The notes below the pieces were generated by a model. The model made no database searches. It was not told where the DNA came from and saw nothing but the letters and a program-made list of their open reading frames with translations. A stretch of DNA of 8,336 bases, from contig JARLHB010000174.1 of assembly GCA_031292465.1 (NCBI GenBank), forward strand, positions 1 to 8,336, read 5' to 3'. This DNA is from Ignavibacteriaceae bacterium (GTDB taxonomy: Bacteria; Bacteroidota; Ignavibacteria; Ignavibacteriales; Ignavibacteriaceae). The position numbers and the translations under genes are program-made. Below, in pieces: positions 1 to 7,052 of the stretch (within the stretch, counting starts at the first letter, position 1; each line of letters begins with the position of its first letter).

Positions 1-1308
1 AAGTATACCACTAAGACATCGAAATATACAACGGCCAGTGGAAGCTGCGCCGATACAGGCGTGTCGCAACCACTGCAGGCGCTTTATAAATCCGGCAAAT
101 CGCAGGAAGCAATAAATGAATTCAGGGTGCTGCAGCAGAAGTATCCTAATTCAGAGTACGCTGATAAGTCTTTGTATCTTATCGGCTGGATATATTTTCA
201 GGGAGGCAATTATCATTCGGCTATTACCAGCTACCGCGATGTTTTGGGCAGGTACTCCAATACAACTGTTGCCTCTTTAATTTATTATTCAATCGGGGAC
301 TGTTATTATAACCTCGGCAGTTATGATTCTGCAATAGTTAATTACCAGACTGTTTTGTCAAGCTATCCTTCAACATCTCATGTTTATGATGCGGTAAACG
401 GAATACAGGATTGCTTTGTAGCGCAGGGCCATCCTGAAAAGGCTATAACCTTTATGAGACAATTTGTGCAGCAAAATCCCTCATCAGGATTTGCTGATCA
501 GATTTATTATAAAGTAGGCGACATATATTACAGCGACCATAATTATAAAAATGCGTCAATTAGTTATAAGGATTTTATAACCTATTACCCTAAGAGCAAA
601 CTCGTTCCGCAGGCATATTACTGGATAGGGAAGAGCGCAGAGAATATGAACCAGTACCAGGAAGCTTTGTTTAACTTTAACGAAATATTCAATTCTTATC
701 CTGAGAGTGAATTTGCACCTTCAGCGGTTATAGAAAACGGAAATATTTATAACAGCCAGAAAAATTATGACGCTGCATTAAATATATATAACCAGGCACT
801 AAGCAAACTTCCCGATACAAAGAGATTCCCTGAAATTCTCTTTAACAAGGGAATGACATTGGTAAACAAAAGGAATAATGGAGAAGCCGAAAATATATTT
901 CTGGAACTTGTTCAAAAGTATAGCGGTACTGTATTTGCTGAAAAATCCAAATTAGAGCTTGGAATAATTGCGGTTGATTCCAAAATGTATGAGACGGCTG
1001 ATCCCTATCTTCAGGATTTAGCGCAAAACAGGACGGATGAAATTGGAGCGCAGGCTCAATATTATTACGGCGTATCATTATTTAATCAGAATAATCTAAA
1101 TGATGCTATTACAGCTTTTGTAAGAGTGGGTACAAGTTTTGCCGCTTATGATGATTGGGTTACAAAATCCTGCTTAAAATTGGGTGAGTGTTATATTAAA
1201 TTAAAGGATAATCAACGGGCAAAGGAAATGTATAAGGTGGTGCTTTCAAAACATAAAAATGATGATTACGGCAAAGAAGCAAAAGCTAAATTGAGAGGGA
1301 TACGATGA
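1..1308 (+). CDS. Tetratricopeptide-repeat protein, 5' end outside window
   Basis: The reading frame is open from the first base to the TGA at 1306-1308 (435 visible residues), so this is the C-terminal part of a longer protein. A GTG at 61 could be read as a start, but it has no ribosome binding site and the frame continues upstream without a stop. About eleven degenerate TPR units of 33-38 residues fill the visible part; a typical one is IGDCYYNLGSYDSAIVNY, and many units end in a YP-type turn (KYP, SSYP, YYP, NSYP). This YP-S-A spacing resembles the TPRs of BamD and of CpoB/YbgF, which are periplasmic or lipoprotein scaffolds in outer-membrane assembly and Tol-Pal function. TPRs mediate protein-protein binding and no catalytic residue is expected. 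The stop overlaps the next start by 4 bp (ATGA), so it is probably co-translated with the barrel gene. A periplasmic location is inferred from context because the N-terminus is missing. Confidence 0.88.
   Translation, partial: KYTTKTSKYTTASGSCADTGVSQPLQALYKSGKSQEAINEFRVLQQKYPNSEYADKSLYLIGWIYFQGGNYHSAITSYRDVLGRYSNTTVASLIYYSIGDCYYNLGSYDSAIVNYQTVLSSYPSTSHVYDAVNGIQDCFVAQGHPEKAITFMRQFVQQNPSSGFADQIYYKVGDIYYSDHNYKNASISYKDFITYYPKSKLVPQAYYWIGKSAENMNQYQEALFNFNEIFNSYPESEFAPSAVIENGNIYNSQKNYDAALNIYNQALSKLPDTKRFPEILFNKGMTLVNKRNNGEAENIFLELVQKYSGTVFAEKSKLELGIIAVDSKMYETADPYLQDLAQNRTDEIGAQAQYYYGVSLFNQNNLNDAITAFVRVGTSFAAYDDWVTKSCLKLGECYIKLKDNQRAKEMYKVVLSKHKNDDYGKEAKAKLRGIR
1293..1300 (+). promoter_or_regulatory. 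Ribosome binding site for the barrel gene
   Basis: GAGAGGGA lies inside the last codons of the TPR gene, four bases before the ATG at 1305. It is one of the few recognisable Shine-Dalgarno-like sequences in this window and supports translational coupling across the ATGA overlap. Confidence 0.5.
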
Positions 1309-2885
1309 TAAAGAAAATATTAACCGCTTTATTGCTGCTTATTCCGCCATATATTTTTGCACAGGATTCCGGCGTGGAATTACCGGATTTTGTTATTACA
1401 GGAAAAGATATTGTAAATATAGGAAAGACTGAAAAAATTGCCCCGGATTTTATTTCAACTATCTCTGAAACTTTCTTAAAGCCGGTCTTTCCTACAGAAA
1501 ACCTGCAGATGAAAGAAGTGAACATACCTGTTAAAGGCACTGGGCTGCTTATAGACAGCCTGCATTATTTAACCGGAAATCTTAATGCCGGGCTTGGCAC
1601 TTATTCTCTGCCAAAAGTTGATGTAAACTTTTCATCACCGTTTACAAACGGATTATTTGAAGCGTTTGCCGCTGCGGAAAACAGAAATGCCTATGTTGAT
1701 AACAGCGACCGATATTATTTAAATGGCGGCGCAAATTTGTCTTTGTATACTGATGACGATGCCGCTTTCCTGCCGGGGACGCAATTTAAGTTTAACGGAC
1801 AGTATAATACTTCGTCATATAAATTCTTTGCCTCTGATAACCCTGCATTAAAGCGTACGTTGAATAACGGGAACGCTTATGTTGAAATGAATAACCTGAT
1901 GGGGCAGTATTTTGTATTTTCGGCTAAATTATCGGATGATAATTATGACCTAAGAAATGAGCATTTTACTGAAAATATTTTTGATATGAGCGGTTTTGCC
2001 CAATTAACCCTGCCTGCATTTAATCTTGGCGTTGAGGCCGATTATAAAAAACAGAATTTAACAAATGCTTATTTATCAGGTATAAATACCAATTTTATTT
2101 CTGCCAAACCGACTATTGGGCTAAGCCTTACAAGGCTGATAAATGTTAATTTCGGGTTTAATTACCAGCATTCCGGGAGTAATAATTTCTTTTCCCCTTA
2201 CGCTTCCATGGCAATGTATTTTGATAAGGAATTATCACTTTACGGAGAATATTCTCCACAGGCAGAGTTTTTGGGCGGCGGGCATTTCCTGCAGTCTAAT
2301 GATTACTTTATGGCTGAGAGATTTTCAAATATATTTTTAAAGAAAAATATTGCATTTACTGCCGCATTAAAATATGAATATTATACTTATGTTGAAGTTA
2401 ACGGAGGATTCAAATATTTTAAGTATGATAACCTGCCATACTATTTTGACACTACTGCCGGTATGTTTGATTTATCAACTGTTGAGGCAAAGAGCTATTC
2501 GTTGTTTGCTAATGTTCTGTTCCATCCGGGGCCGGGCGGTGTGTTTTATGCAACAGCTGAATTAAACAGCACCAAAGATGATAACGGCAATATTGTACCT
2601 TATTACCCTGAAGCTAAAGTTACGTTTAATTACGGCTATAATTTTATTAACGGCCTTGAAACAGAAACGAGTTTAACTTATTTATCGGGTATGCATAGCG
2701 ATATTAACAGTTCAAATACATTAAGTCCCTATATAAATTTAGGTGTTAAACTCGGGTACCAGCTTTTCCCGGACTTTTATTTGACAATGAAACTTTCTAA
2801 CTTAATTAACCATAATAATTATATGTGGCGCGGATATAAAGAAATGCCGCTTGATGTTACAGTTGGCTTAAATTACAGATGGTAG
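1305..2885 (+). CDS. Outer-membrane beta-barrel protein with TonB-box-like N-terminus
   Basis: The 526-residue product begins with a clear signal peptide (MIKK, then a Leu/Ile-rich core; likely cleavage after IFA, residue 19). The mature N-terminus carries ELPDFVITG (residues 25-33), which resembles the Ton box of TonB-dependent receptors (acidic residue, then hydrophobic-V/I-T-A/G). No plug domain is evident: from about residue 90 the chain alternates aromatic/hydrophobic and polar residues with Asn/Gly/Asp turns, as in transmembrane beta-strands. It ends in LNYRW, the terminal-aromatic signal usual for Bam-assembled barrels. The start is supported by the signal peptide and by a purine-rich GAGAGGGA at 1293-1300. 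It overlaps the TPR gene by 4 bp and lies two genes upstream of a TonB-family gene. Substrate and function are unknown; it could be a plugless TonB-interacting channel or simply an anchoring barrel. The barrel assignment is strong and the Ton-box reading is inference. Confidence 0.85.
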   Translation: MIKKILTALLLLIPPYIFAQDSGVELPDFVITGKDIVNIGKTEKIAPDFISTISETFLKPVFPTENLQMKEVNIPVKGTGLLIDSLHYLTGNLNAGLGTYSLPKVDVNFSSPFTNGLFEAFAAAENRNAYVDNSDRYYLNGGANLSLYTDDDAAFLPGTQFKFNGQYNTSSYKFFASDNPALKRTLNNGNAYVEMNNLMGQYFVFSAKLSDDNYDLRNEHFTENIFDMSGFAQLTLPAFNLGVEADYKKQNLTNAYLSGINTNFISAKPTIGLSLTRLINVNFGFNYQHSGSNNFFSPYASMAMYFDKELSLYGEYSPQAEFLGGGHFLQSNDYFMAERFSNIFLKKNIAFTAALKYEYYTYVEVNGGFKYFKYDNLPYYFDTTAGMFDLSTVEAKSYSLFANVLFHPGPGGVFYATAELNSTKDDNGNIVPYYPEAKVTFNYGYNFINGLETETSLTYLSGMHSDINSSNTLSPYINLGVKLGYQLFPDFYLTMKLSNLINHNNYMWRGYKEMPLDVTVGLNYRW

Positions 2886-2951
2886 GTGAAAATCTGTCAA
2901 TTCTGATTTATCTTTATATCCTTGAAAAGTAGAATTTTGTTTAATTGCATA

Positions 2952-2974
2952 TCCGGCGGCCTTTTAATGCCGGA
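2952..2974 (+). promoter_or_regulatory. Small GC-rich hairpin in the leader of the HU/SPOR gene
   Basis: In the 107-bp gap between barrel and HU/SPOR genes, TCCGGC (2952-2957) can pair with GCCGGA (2969-2974) around an 11-base loop. It sits directly before the purine tract AAAAGGA (2974-2980), which is 12 bases from the ATG at 2993. No T-run follows on the + strand, so it is not a standard intrinsic terminator; a role in mRNA processing or control of the downstream start is possible but unproven. The rest of the gap is AT-rich, with no convincing promoter. Confidence 0.3.
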
Positions 2975-2992
2975 AAAGGAAATCTATAAGAA

Positions 2993-4888
2993 ATGACCAA
3001 AGCAGAACTGATAAGGAAAATCGTAAAGCGCAGCGGCATTCCCGATTCAGAAGCGAAAGTATTTTTTGAAATATTCCTTCAAAAAACTTCTGCTATGCTT
3101 AAGGCCGGGCAGGCAGTTAAGTTAAAAAACTTTGGATATTTCCGGCTAAGGCAGGCAGTTTTTACAACTACCACTCCAAAAATATCAGGTAAAGCAAATC
3201 AAATAAATACTGAAATAATTGTATTCTCTTCCCTTGATGATAAAAATGATGATGGATTGATTTTTAATATCCCTGCCAGAGCTTCAGAAAAATATAACTA
3301 CGTAGATTCTTATTTTAGTTTAAGTATTGGCAAGCCTGTTATTCCACTTAAAGGAGTTAAAGATACGGATTATTTTATAACACCGACCGGTTATGAAATG
3401 AGAAAACTGATTGAATCAAAGGTTAATAAGCTTCTTGAAGATGTTGAGATTGTAAAAAATTATGTTAATGATAATGAAGTAATTTATTTAAAAAAATCTT
3501 CATTTAGCGGGGGGTACGGAGAACCGGACTGGAGCACAGGCAATTCAGATAATGGTACATTAAACATATATCCTATCAACGGTAGTACAGGCGTTCAGGA
3601 TATAAATACGGAAGAAATTAATTATAATAATATATCATGGGATTTTGGCGGGGACCTTTCCAGGCAGATTGAAGAAGAAGCTATAATTGATGCCAGTTCT
3701 GAACCGCCATCGCCGTTAATTATTGAGGAACCGGAACAAAAGAACTCTTTAGCATGGGATTTCGGTGAAGAATCCGTTGACGAAAAAAATACCGTAATTG
3801 GAAATAAAGAAATTGACGGCGTTAAAGATGTTCCATCTTATGATGAAAATATTTCAAAGGACTTCCAACGGGTAAAAGCTATTACTTCGGAATTTAATTT
3901 TGATAATAGTAAACCCGAAGAAACAATAGCAGAAGAACACCTGGAGTGGGACTTCGGCAAATATGAAGCAAATGAAGATAATTTAAATGATAATGAAGAT
4001 GTTGCCGCTGTTACAGAAGAGCATACAATCCCGGATGTAGCAGAACAGGTAAGCACAGTTGAAATTTTACCGGAACCGTTGGTAAAGGAAGAGCCCAAAA
4101 TCGATCTTCCTGAGCCTGAATTTGAGCCGGTAACTGTTCCCGAACCGGAAATTAAACCGGTTATTCCTGAACCCGAGGTTAAGAAGTCCATACCTGTTGT
4201 AAAAACGGCAGAAAAACCTCATGCAGAAGTAAGCCATTATTCAAGGAAAAATTCATTCCTTCCTTTCCTGATTGCAATGTTTACTATAATTGCAGTTGGT
4301 GTAGCCGTATTTATTTATATAAATAAAATAAGTCTGTACGATTTTTCTACCGGGAAGTTTTTTAAATCCGGTAAATTAAAAAGTGTAAGCATTGTGCCAA
4401 AGGTTATAGACAGGAATTTTGATGTTCCGGTAACATACCCTTATCCGAAAGATTCAAAACAAAACTCTGCGGCAGCGGATACTGAATTAAGCTCTGCATT
4501 GAGAAATAGAAGTAAGACAGCGCCAACGCAGACTCCGGTTAAAAATAATAACCCGGCTGTTCCCAATACTCAAAAGAAAACGGAAAAACCTAAGCAGGAA
4601 ATAAAAAGCCAGCCGGCAGTAAACACTAATAAAACTTCAGTACCAAAAGAAACTACGCAGAAAGTTAAGGATAATGTTTACCAGCAGGGTAAAAACTTTG
4701 TAGCCCAGGTTTCTTCATGGCAGTCAAAATCAAGCGCTGATAAAGAAGCAGCAAGATTGAAGGCTAAAGGATATGCGGCTTATGTTGAGAGAGCCGAACT
4801 ACCGGGGCGTGGTGTCTGGTTCCGCGTAAAAGTCGGTAATTTAAAATCTGCAGCAGAAGCGGAAAAATTTTCTGCGAAGAATAAATAG
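2993..4888 (+). CDS. Membrane-anchored HU-domain / SPOR-domain fusion protein
   Basis: This 631-residue protein starts like HU/IHF proteins (MTKAELIRKI), and residues 1-52 match the HU helices and the VKLKNFGYFRL strand. The DNA-binding arm that follows is divergent: the usual GRNP motif is absent and a TTTTP segment stands in its place. Residues 105-160 form a further ordered-looking region (FSLSIGKPVIPLKG, then an amphipathic helix). Residues 160-410 are an acidic, low-complexity linker with three WDFG motifs (W216, W255, W319) and Pro-Glu repeats (about 361-396). One transmembrane helix spans about 421-443, preceded by Arg/Lys, which puts the N-terminus in the cytoplasm. A Lys/Gln/Asn/Pro-rich periplasmic linker leads to a C-terminal SPOR domain (about 567-628: FVAQVSSW, GVWFRVKVGN). 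SPOR domains bind glycan strands stripped of peptides at division septa. The architecture suggests a link between nucleoid and septal wall. HU-SPOR fusions are known in the Bacteroidetes lineage; this protein's function is not established. Confidence 0.88.
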   Translation: MTKAELIRKIVKRSGIPDSEAKVFFEIFLQKTSAMLKAGQAVKLKNFGYFRLRQAVFTTTTPKISGKANQINTEIIVFSSLDDKNDDGLIFNIPARASEKYNYVDSYFSLSIGKPVIPLKGVKDTDYFITPTGYEMRKLIESKVNKLLEDVEIVKNYVNDNEVIYLKKSSFSGGYGEPDWSTGNSDNGTLNIYPINGSTGVQDINTEEINYNNISWDFGGDLSRQIEEEAIIDASSEPPSPLIIEEPEQKNSLAWDFGEESVDEKNTVIGNKEIDGVKDVPSYDENISKDFQRVKAITSEFNFDNSKPEETIAEEHLEWDFGKYEANEDNLNDNEDVAAVTEEHTIPDVAEQVSTVEILPEPLVKEEPKIDLPEPEFEPVTVPEPEIKPVIPEPEVKKSIPVVKTAEKPHAEVSHYSRKNSFLPFLIAMFTIIAVGVAVFIYINKISLYDFSTGKFFKSGKLKSVSIVPKVIDRNFDVPVTYPYPKDSKQNSAAADTELSSALRNRSKTAPTQTPVKNNNPAVPNTQKKTEKPKQEIKSQPAVNTNKTSVPKETTQKVKDNVYQQGKNFVAQVSSWQSKSSADKEAARLKAKGYAAYVERAELPGRGVWFRVKVGNLKSAAEAEKFSAKNK

Positions 4889-4934
4889 TAAATTATTAAA
4901 AAAATAAATTATATAGTGAAAAAGTCAGAAGAAT

Positions 4935-5666
4935 ATGTCAACGTTAGTTTCGGAAAGAAGTACGGTCCCGGTAAAATATAACTCAATTAGAAATTTTTCA
5001 TTCTCTATATCCATTATATTTCATATCATAGTATTCGGGTTGTTGTTATTAGTAAAATTTACAGCAGACATTCCCGAAGAGCAGCCTGTAGAAGTGTCAT
5101 TCGGCAATACCGGCATGCCGGGTTCATCCGGCGCCCTTGGAAATCAGCTTGATAACATAGCGCAGATTGCCAAGCAGAATGATGATAAGGAAAATAAGGA
5201 TAAAAGCGAAGAACTGAAGAATACTGATGTGCCTAAAGCGCTGAACCAGAACGGCGAAGATGTTATTAAGCAGGCTGATAAGAAAAAAGATAAATCAGGC
5301 AAAAAAAACAATTCCAACCTTGCCGCTAATTCAAATATCAATTCCGAAGGTATGGGTAACCAGACAAACGGCACCGGCAGTTTCGGGTACGGTATTGACT
5401 GGGGCGGGCAGGGACAAAGAAGAATTTACAGCTATTCAGTTCCTGCATATCCTGAAGGCGTAAATAAAGAAATTGATATCAGGCTGAAGTTTACAATTAT
5501 GCCTGACGGGACGGTTGGCAATATTATTCCTTTGATAAAAGCAGATACAAGACTTGAAAGCTCCGCAATAAATTCACTTAGGCAATGGCGGTTTGAACCT
5601 TTAGCTCCGGGCCAGAAAAAAATTGAACAGACTGCTGTTATTGTTTTTCCTTACCGGCTTCGATAA
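4935..5666 (+). CDS. TonB-family energy-transducing protein
   Basis: The 243-residue product has the TonB layout: a short cytoplasmic N-terminus, one membrane anchor (about 22-42, with a histidine at 30 inside the helix), a periplasmic linker and a C-terminal TonB fold (about 165-243). The C-terminal domain shows the expected VPAYP (169-173), LKFTIMPDGTVGN and WRFEP (218-222) motifs and ends at VFPYRLR. In classical systems TonB passes proton-motive-force energy from ExbB/ExbD to outer-membrane receptors; no exbB or exbD is in the window. The linker is unusual in being Lys/Asp/Asn/Gly-rich rather than Pro-rich. The gene follows the HU/SPOR gene by 46 AT-rich bases with only a weak AGAAGA before the ATG, so it is probably in the same transcript. 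The barrel protein upstream is a candidate partner. Its last 29 bases overlap a gene on the other strand. Confidence 0.9.
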   Translation: MSTLVSERSTVPVKYNSIRNFSFSISIIFHIIVFGLLLLVKFTADIPEEQPVEVSFGNTGMPGSSGALGNQLDNIAQIAKQNDDKENKDKSEELKNTDVPKALNQNGEDVIKQADKKKDKSGKKNNSNLAANSNINSEGMGNQTNGTGSFGYGIDWGGQGQRRIYSYSVPAYPEGVNKEIDIRLKFTIMPDGTVGNIIPLIKADTRLESSAINSLRQWRFEPLAPGQKKIEQTAVIVFPYRLR

Positions 5667-5958
5667 TTTTTCTTTCCTTTTCTGAAAAAATGTCTTTATA
5701 ATAAAAATTATAAAAGAAGAATTCACCTATCGAAAGAAGCGTAAGAGAGAATGTATCCCTGTCGAAGTAGAGCCCGAATCCCTTTGGATCCATCAACAAT
5801 GGAGAAATCATCCCTGTAATTGTCCAGCCTACGGAAAAAAGTATTGCAATCAGGCCCATATTAAGCCATGCAGCCGAGACTGATTCATTTTGCCATTTTT
5901 TAGTAAATACAATTAATGTAAAAAGTAAGTGCGCAGAAAATATTATTGCAGTAACCAT
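5638..5958 (-). CDS. Small three-helix membrane protein, unknown function
   Basis: The 106-residue product has three predicted membrane helices, at about residues 2-19, 33-56 and 68-86, and a charged C-terminal tail (SEKERKIIEAGKEKQ). A polar loop between helices 2 and 3 holds DPKGFGLYFDRDTFS, whose charged and aromatic residues look more like a conserved motif than random coding. I do not recognise the family. It follows the four-helix gene by 21 AT-rich bases on the same strand, so it is likely the last gene of a three-gene unit. Its 3' end overlaps the convergent TonB-family gene by 29 bp. Reality is supported by the membrane pattern, tight spacing and filling of an otherwise empty interval; the overlap and short length lower certainty. 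Confidence 0.7.
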   Translation of the reverse strand: MVTAIIFSAHLLFTLIVFTKKWQNESVSAAWLNMGLIAILFSVGWTITGMISPLLMDPKGFGLYFDRDTFSLTLLSIGEFFFYNFYYKDIFSEKERKIIEAGKEKQ

Positions 5959-5979
5959 AAAACAGTAAAATTTTAATTT

Positions 5980-6486
5980 TTAAGATTTAGTTGTTCGTTT
6001 ATTAAATACGGACATGCCCACAAGGCCGCCGAAAATTCCAAATATTACATTTACAAATAAATTGCTTATAAGCATTGCAAAGGTATAAAAAACCGAAAAG
6101 CCGTAATAGCTTATATCTTTGGACATTTGCTTGAAAATAACCAGTGTCTGGTCTAAAATGGCGTCTAATTTATATTGTTTCACCAGAGCTTCAGTTTGGG
6201 GAAGAGCTTCAACAAAATCATTTGTATGGAAAATAGAAGTAATCAGTACGTCAAAAGCCGTAGAAAATAAAGCCGCAAATATGCCCGTCATTATGCCGAA
6301 CAAAATTGCCGTTCCTGCCTTTACGGGAAATTCTGATTTATTAATCCGGTGATCAAGATTTATTGATATTACAGCCGCCATAGGAACAATAAGGCAGCAG
6401 GCAAAACTTTTAACTCCGGGTATAGTGGTAAGAACTGCTGCACCAAACCCGCAGACAAGAGAAGGCATTAACTGATTACGATTCAT
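5980..6486 (-). CDS. Four-helix integral membrane protein, unknown function
   Basis: This 168-residue protein has hydrophobic segments at about residues 8-24, 27-43, 56-83 and 128-158. A longer hydrophilic stretch (about 88-125, NDFVEALPQTEALVKQYKLD onward) lies between the third and fourth. The first hairpin contains TIPGVKSFACCLIVP with a Cys-Cys pair at 30-31; such a C-C hairpin followed by a small-residue helix occurs in poorly characterised DUF4199-like membrane proteins of Bacteroidetes/Chlorobi, but I am not sure of that match. The ATG is the base immediately after the upstream DUF2085 gene's TAA (TAAATG), so translation is probably by reinitiation or coupling. No enzyme motif is visible, and no substrate can be suggested. 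Confidence 0.78.
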   Translation of the reverse strand: MNRNQLMPSLVCGFGAAVLTTIPGVKSFACCLIVPMAAVISINLDHRINKSEFPVKAGTAILFGIMTGIFAALFSTAFDVLITSIFHTNDFVEALPQTEALVKQYKLDAILDQTLVIFKQMSKDISYYGFSVFYTFAMLISNLFVNVIFGIFGGLVGMSVFNKRTTKS

Positions 6487-6996
6487 TTATACAGATTTGT
6501 CCATAAAATTATTTTCTAAAGCAGCCAAAATATAAACAAATACTGCCGAACCAAAAAATATCCCTGTAAGTGAAGCGATTATTTTTGAATATGAATAAAT
6601 TCCCATTGTAGTTGAAAATACATCTATTAACATGGGTACGGAAGAAATATACAGCAGTTTCATCTTTACCGGAAGCCTGTGTAATATTATTAAAGAATTT
6701 AATGAAGCTATTAATGCGCCAAAATATATGCCCGTACATCGGGCACATACAAAAAAATAATTTCCGCCGGAAAAAATAGTCTTTTCAATATGCTGATGGC
6801 ATACAGTGCCGTAAATTTTTTTTAGAAAAAGTGATGCTATTGCAGTATATGCAGAATCAGGCAAAATAGAGCGGCATGTAAAGCCAAAACACCATACTGA
6901 AATTGCAATAAAAAAAATCAGTCTGACGAATAACCTGTTTTTAGAAGAATATGAAAACTTAGGTGTAAAAAAAGTATTTGTAGTTGATGTGTTCAT
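6487..6996 (-). CDS. DUF2085 family membrane protein
   Basis: The 169-residue product carries the DUF2085 signature: a Cys-His-Gln triad at 66-68 and a CARCTGIYFG block at 84-93, between hydrophobic segments. The later P-x-L-I-D (121-125) and a Gly-rich helix (LTGIFFGSAV, about 143-152) also fit the family. The cysteines C66, C84 and C87 with H67 could bind a metal or form a redox centre; this is inference, as the family has no established function. The first membrane segment is about 23-40, preceded by a polar, Ser/Thr-rich N-terminus. It is the first gene of a three-gene - strand unit; a possible Bacteroidetes-type -7 box lies 24 bases upstream. Other starts are unlikely because the Met at 6996 directly precedes the polar leader and the gap to the NHL gene is short. 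Confidence 0.85.
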   Translation of the reverse strand: MNTSTTNTFFTPKFSYSSKNRLFVRLIFFIAISVWCFGFTCRSILPDSAYTAIASLFLKKIYGTVCHQHIEKTIFSGGNYFFVCARCTGIYFGALIASLNSLIILHRLPVKMKLLYISSVPMLIDVFSTTMGIYSYSKIIASLTGIFFGSAVFVYILAALENNFMDKSV

Positions 6997-7019
6997 TTAA
7001 AATTAATTGGGGGCCGATG

Positions 7020-7027
7020 CAAATTTA
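7020..7027 (-). promoter_or_regulatory. Possible -7 promoter box for the DUF2085 gene unit
   Basis: On the - strand this reads TAAATTTG, an exact match to the TAnnTTTG -7 element of the primary sigma factor in Bacteroidetes. It lies in the only intergenic gap (56 bp) before the three-gene unit. No TTG-type -33 element is found at the usual distance, so the call is weak. Confidence 0.3.
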
Positions 7028-7052
7028 AGCTCCAAAGTGTTTTTCCGTGTTA

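Noticed and set aside
61..63. GTG as the true start of the TPR protein
   Set aside because: The frame is open to position 1 and no ribosome binding site precedes it; the gene more likely begins outside the window.
2922..2950. TTGAAA ... TTGCAT as a sigma-70 style promoter for the HU/SPOR gene
   Set aside because: The -10 half matches consensus at only three of six positions, and no TAnnTTTG box is correctly placed; AT-rich DNA gives such hits by chance.
3893..3904. FNFD (residues 301-304) as a fourth, decayed WDFG copy
   Set aside because: It shares only an Asp/Phe flavour with the motif and lacks the tryptophan and glycine; similarity is too weak.
3838..4191. 117-codon open frame antisense to the HU/SPOR linker
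   Set aside because: Its Ser/Gly/Thr-rich translation is what the reverse of a Pro/Glu-rich repeat gives; the opposite frame is a well-supported gene.
6509..6748. 79-codon open frame inside the DUF2085 gene on the same strand
   Set aside because: It is out of frame with the DUF2085 signature and is an overlap artefact.
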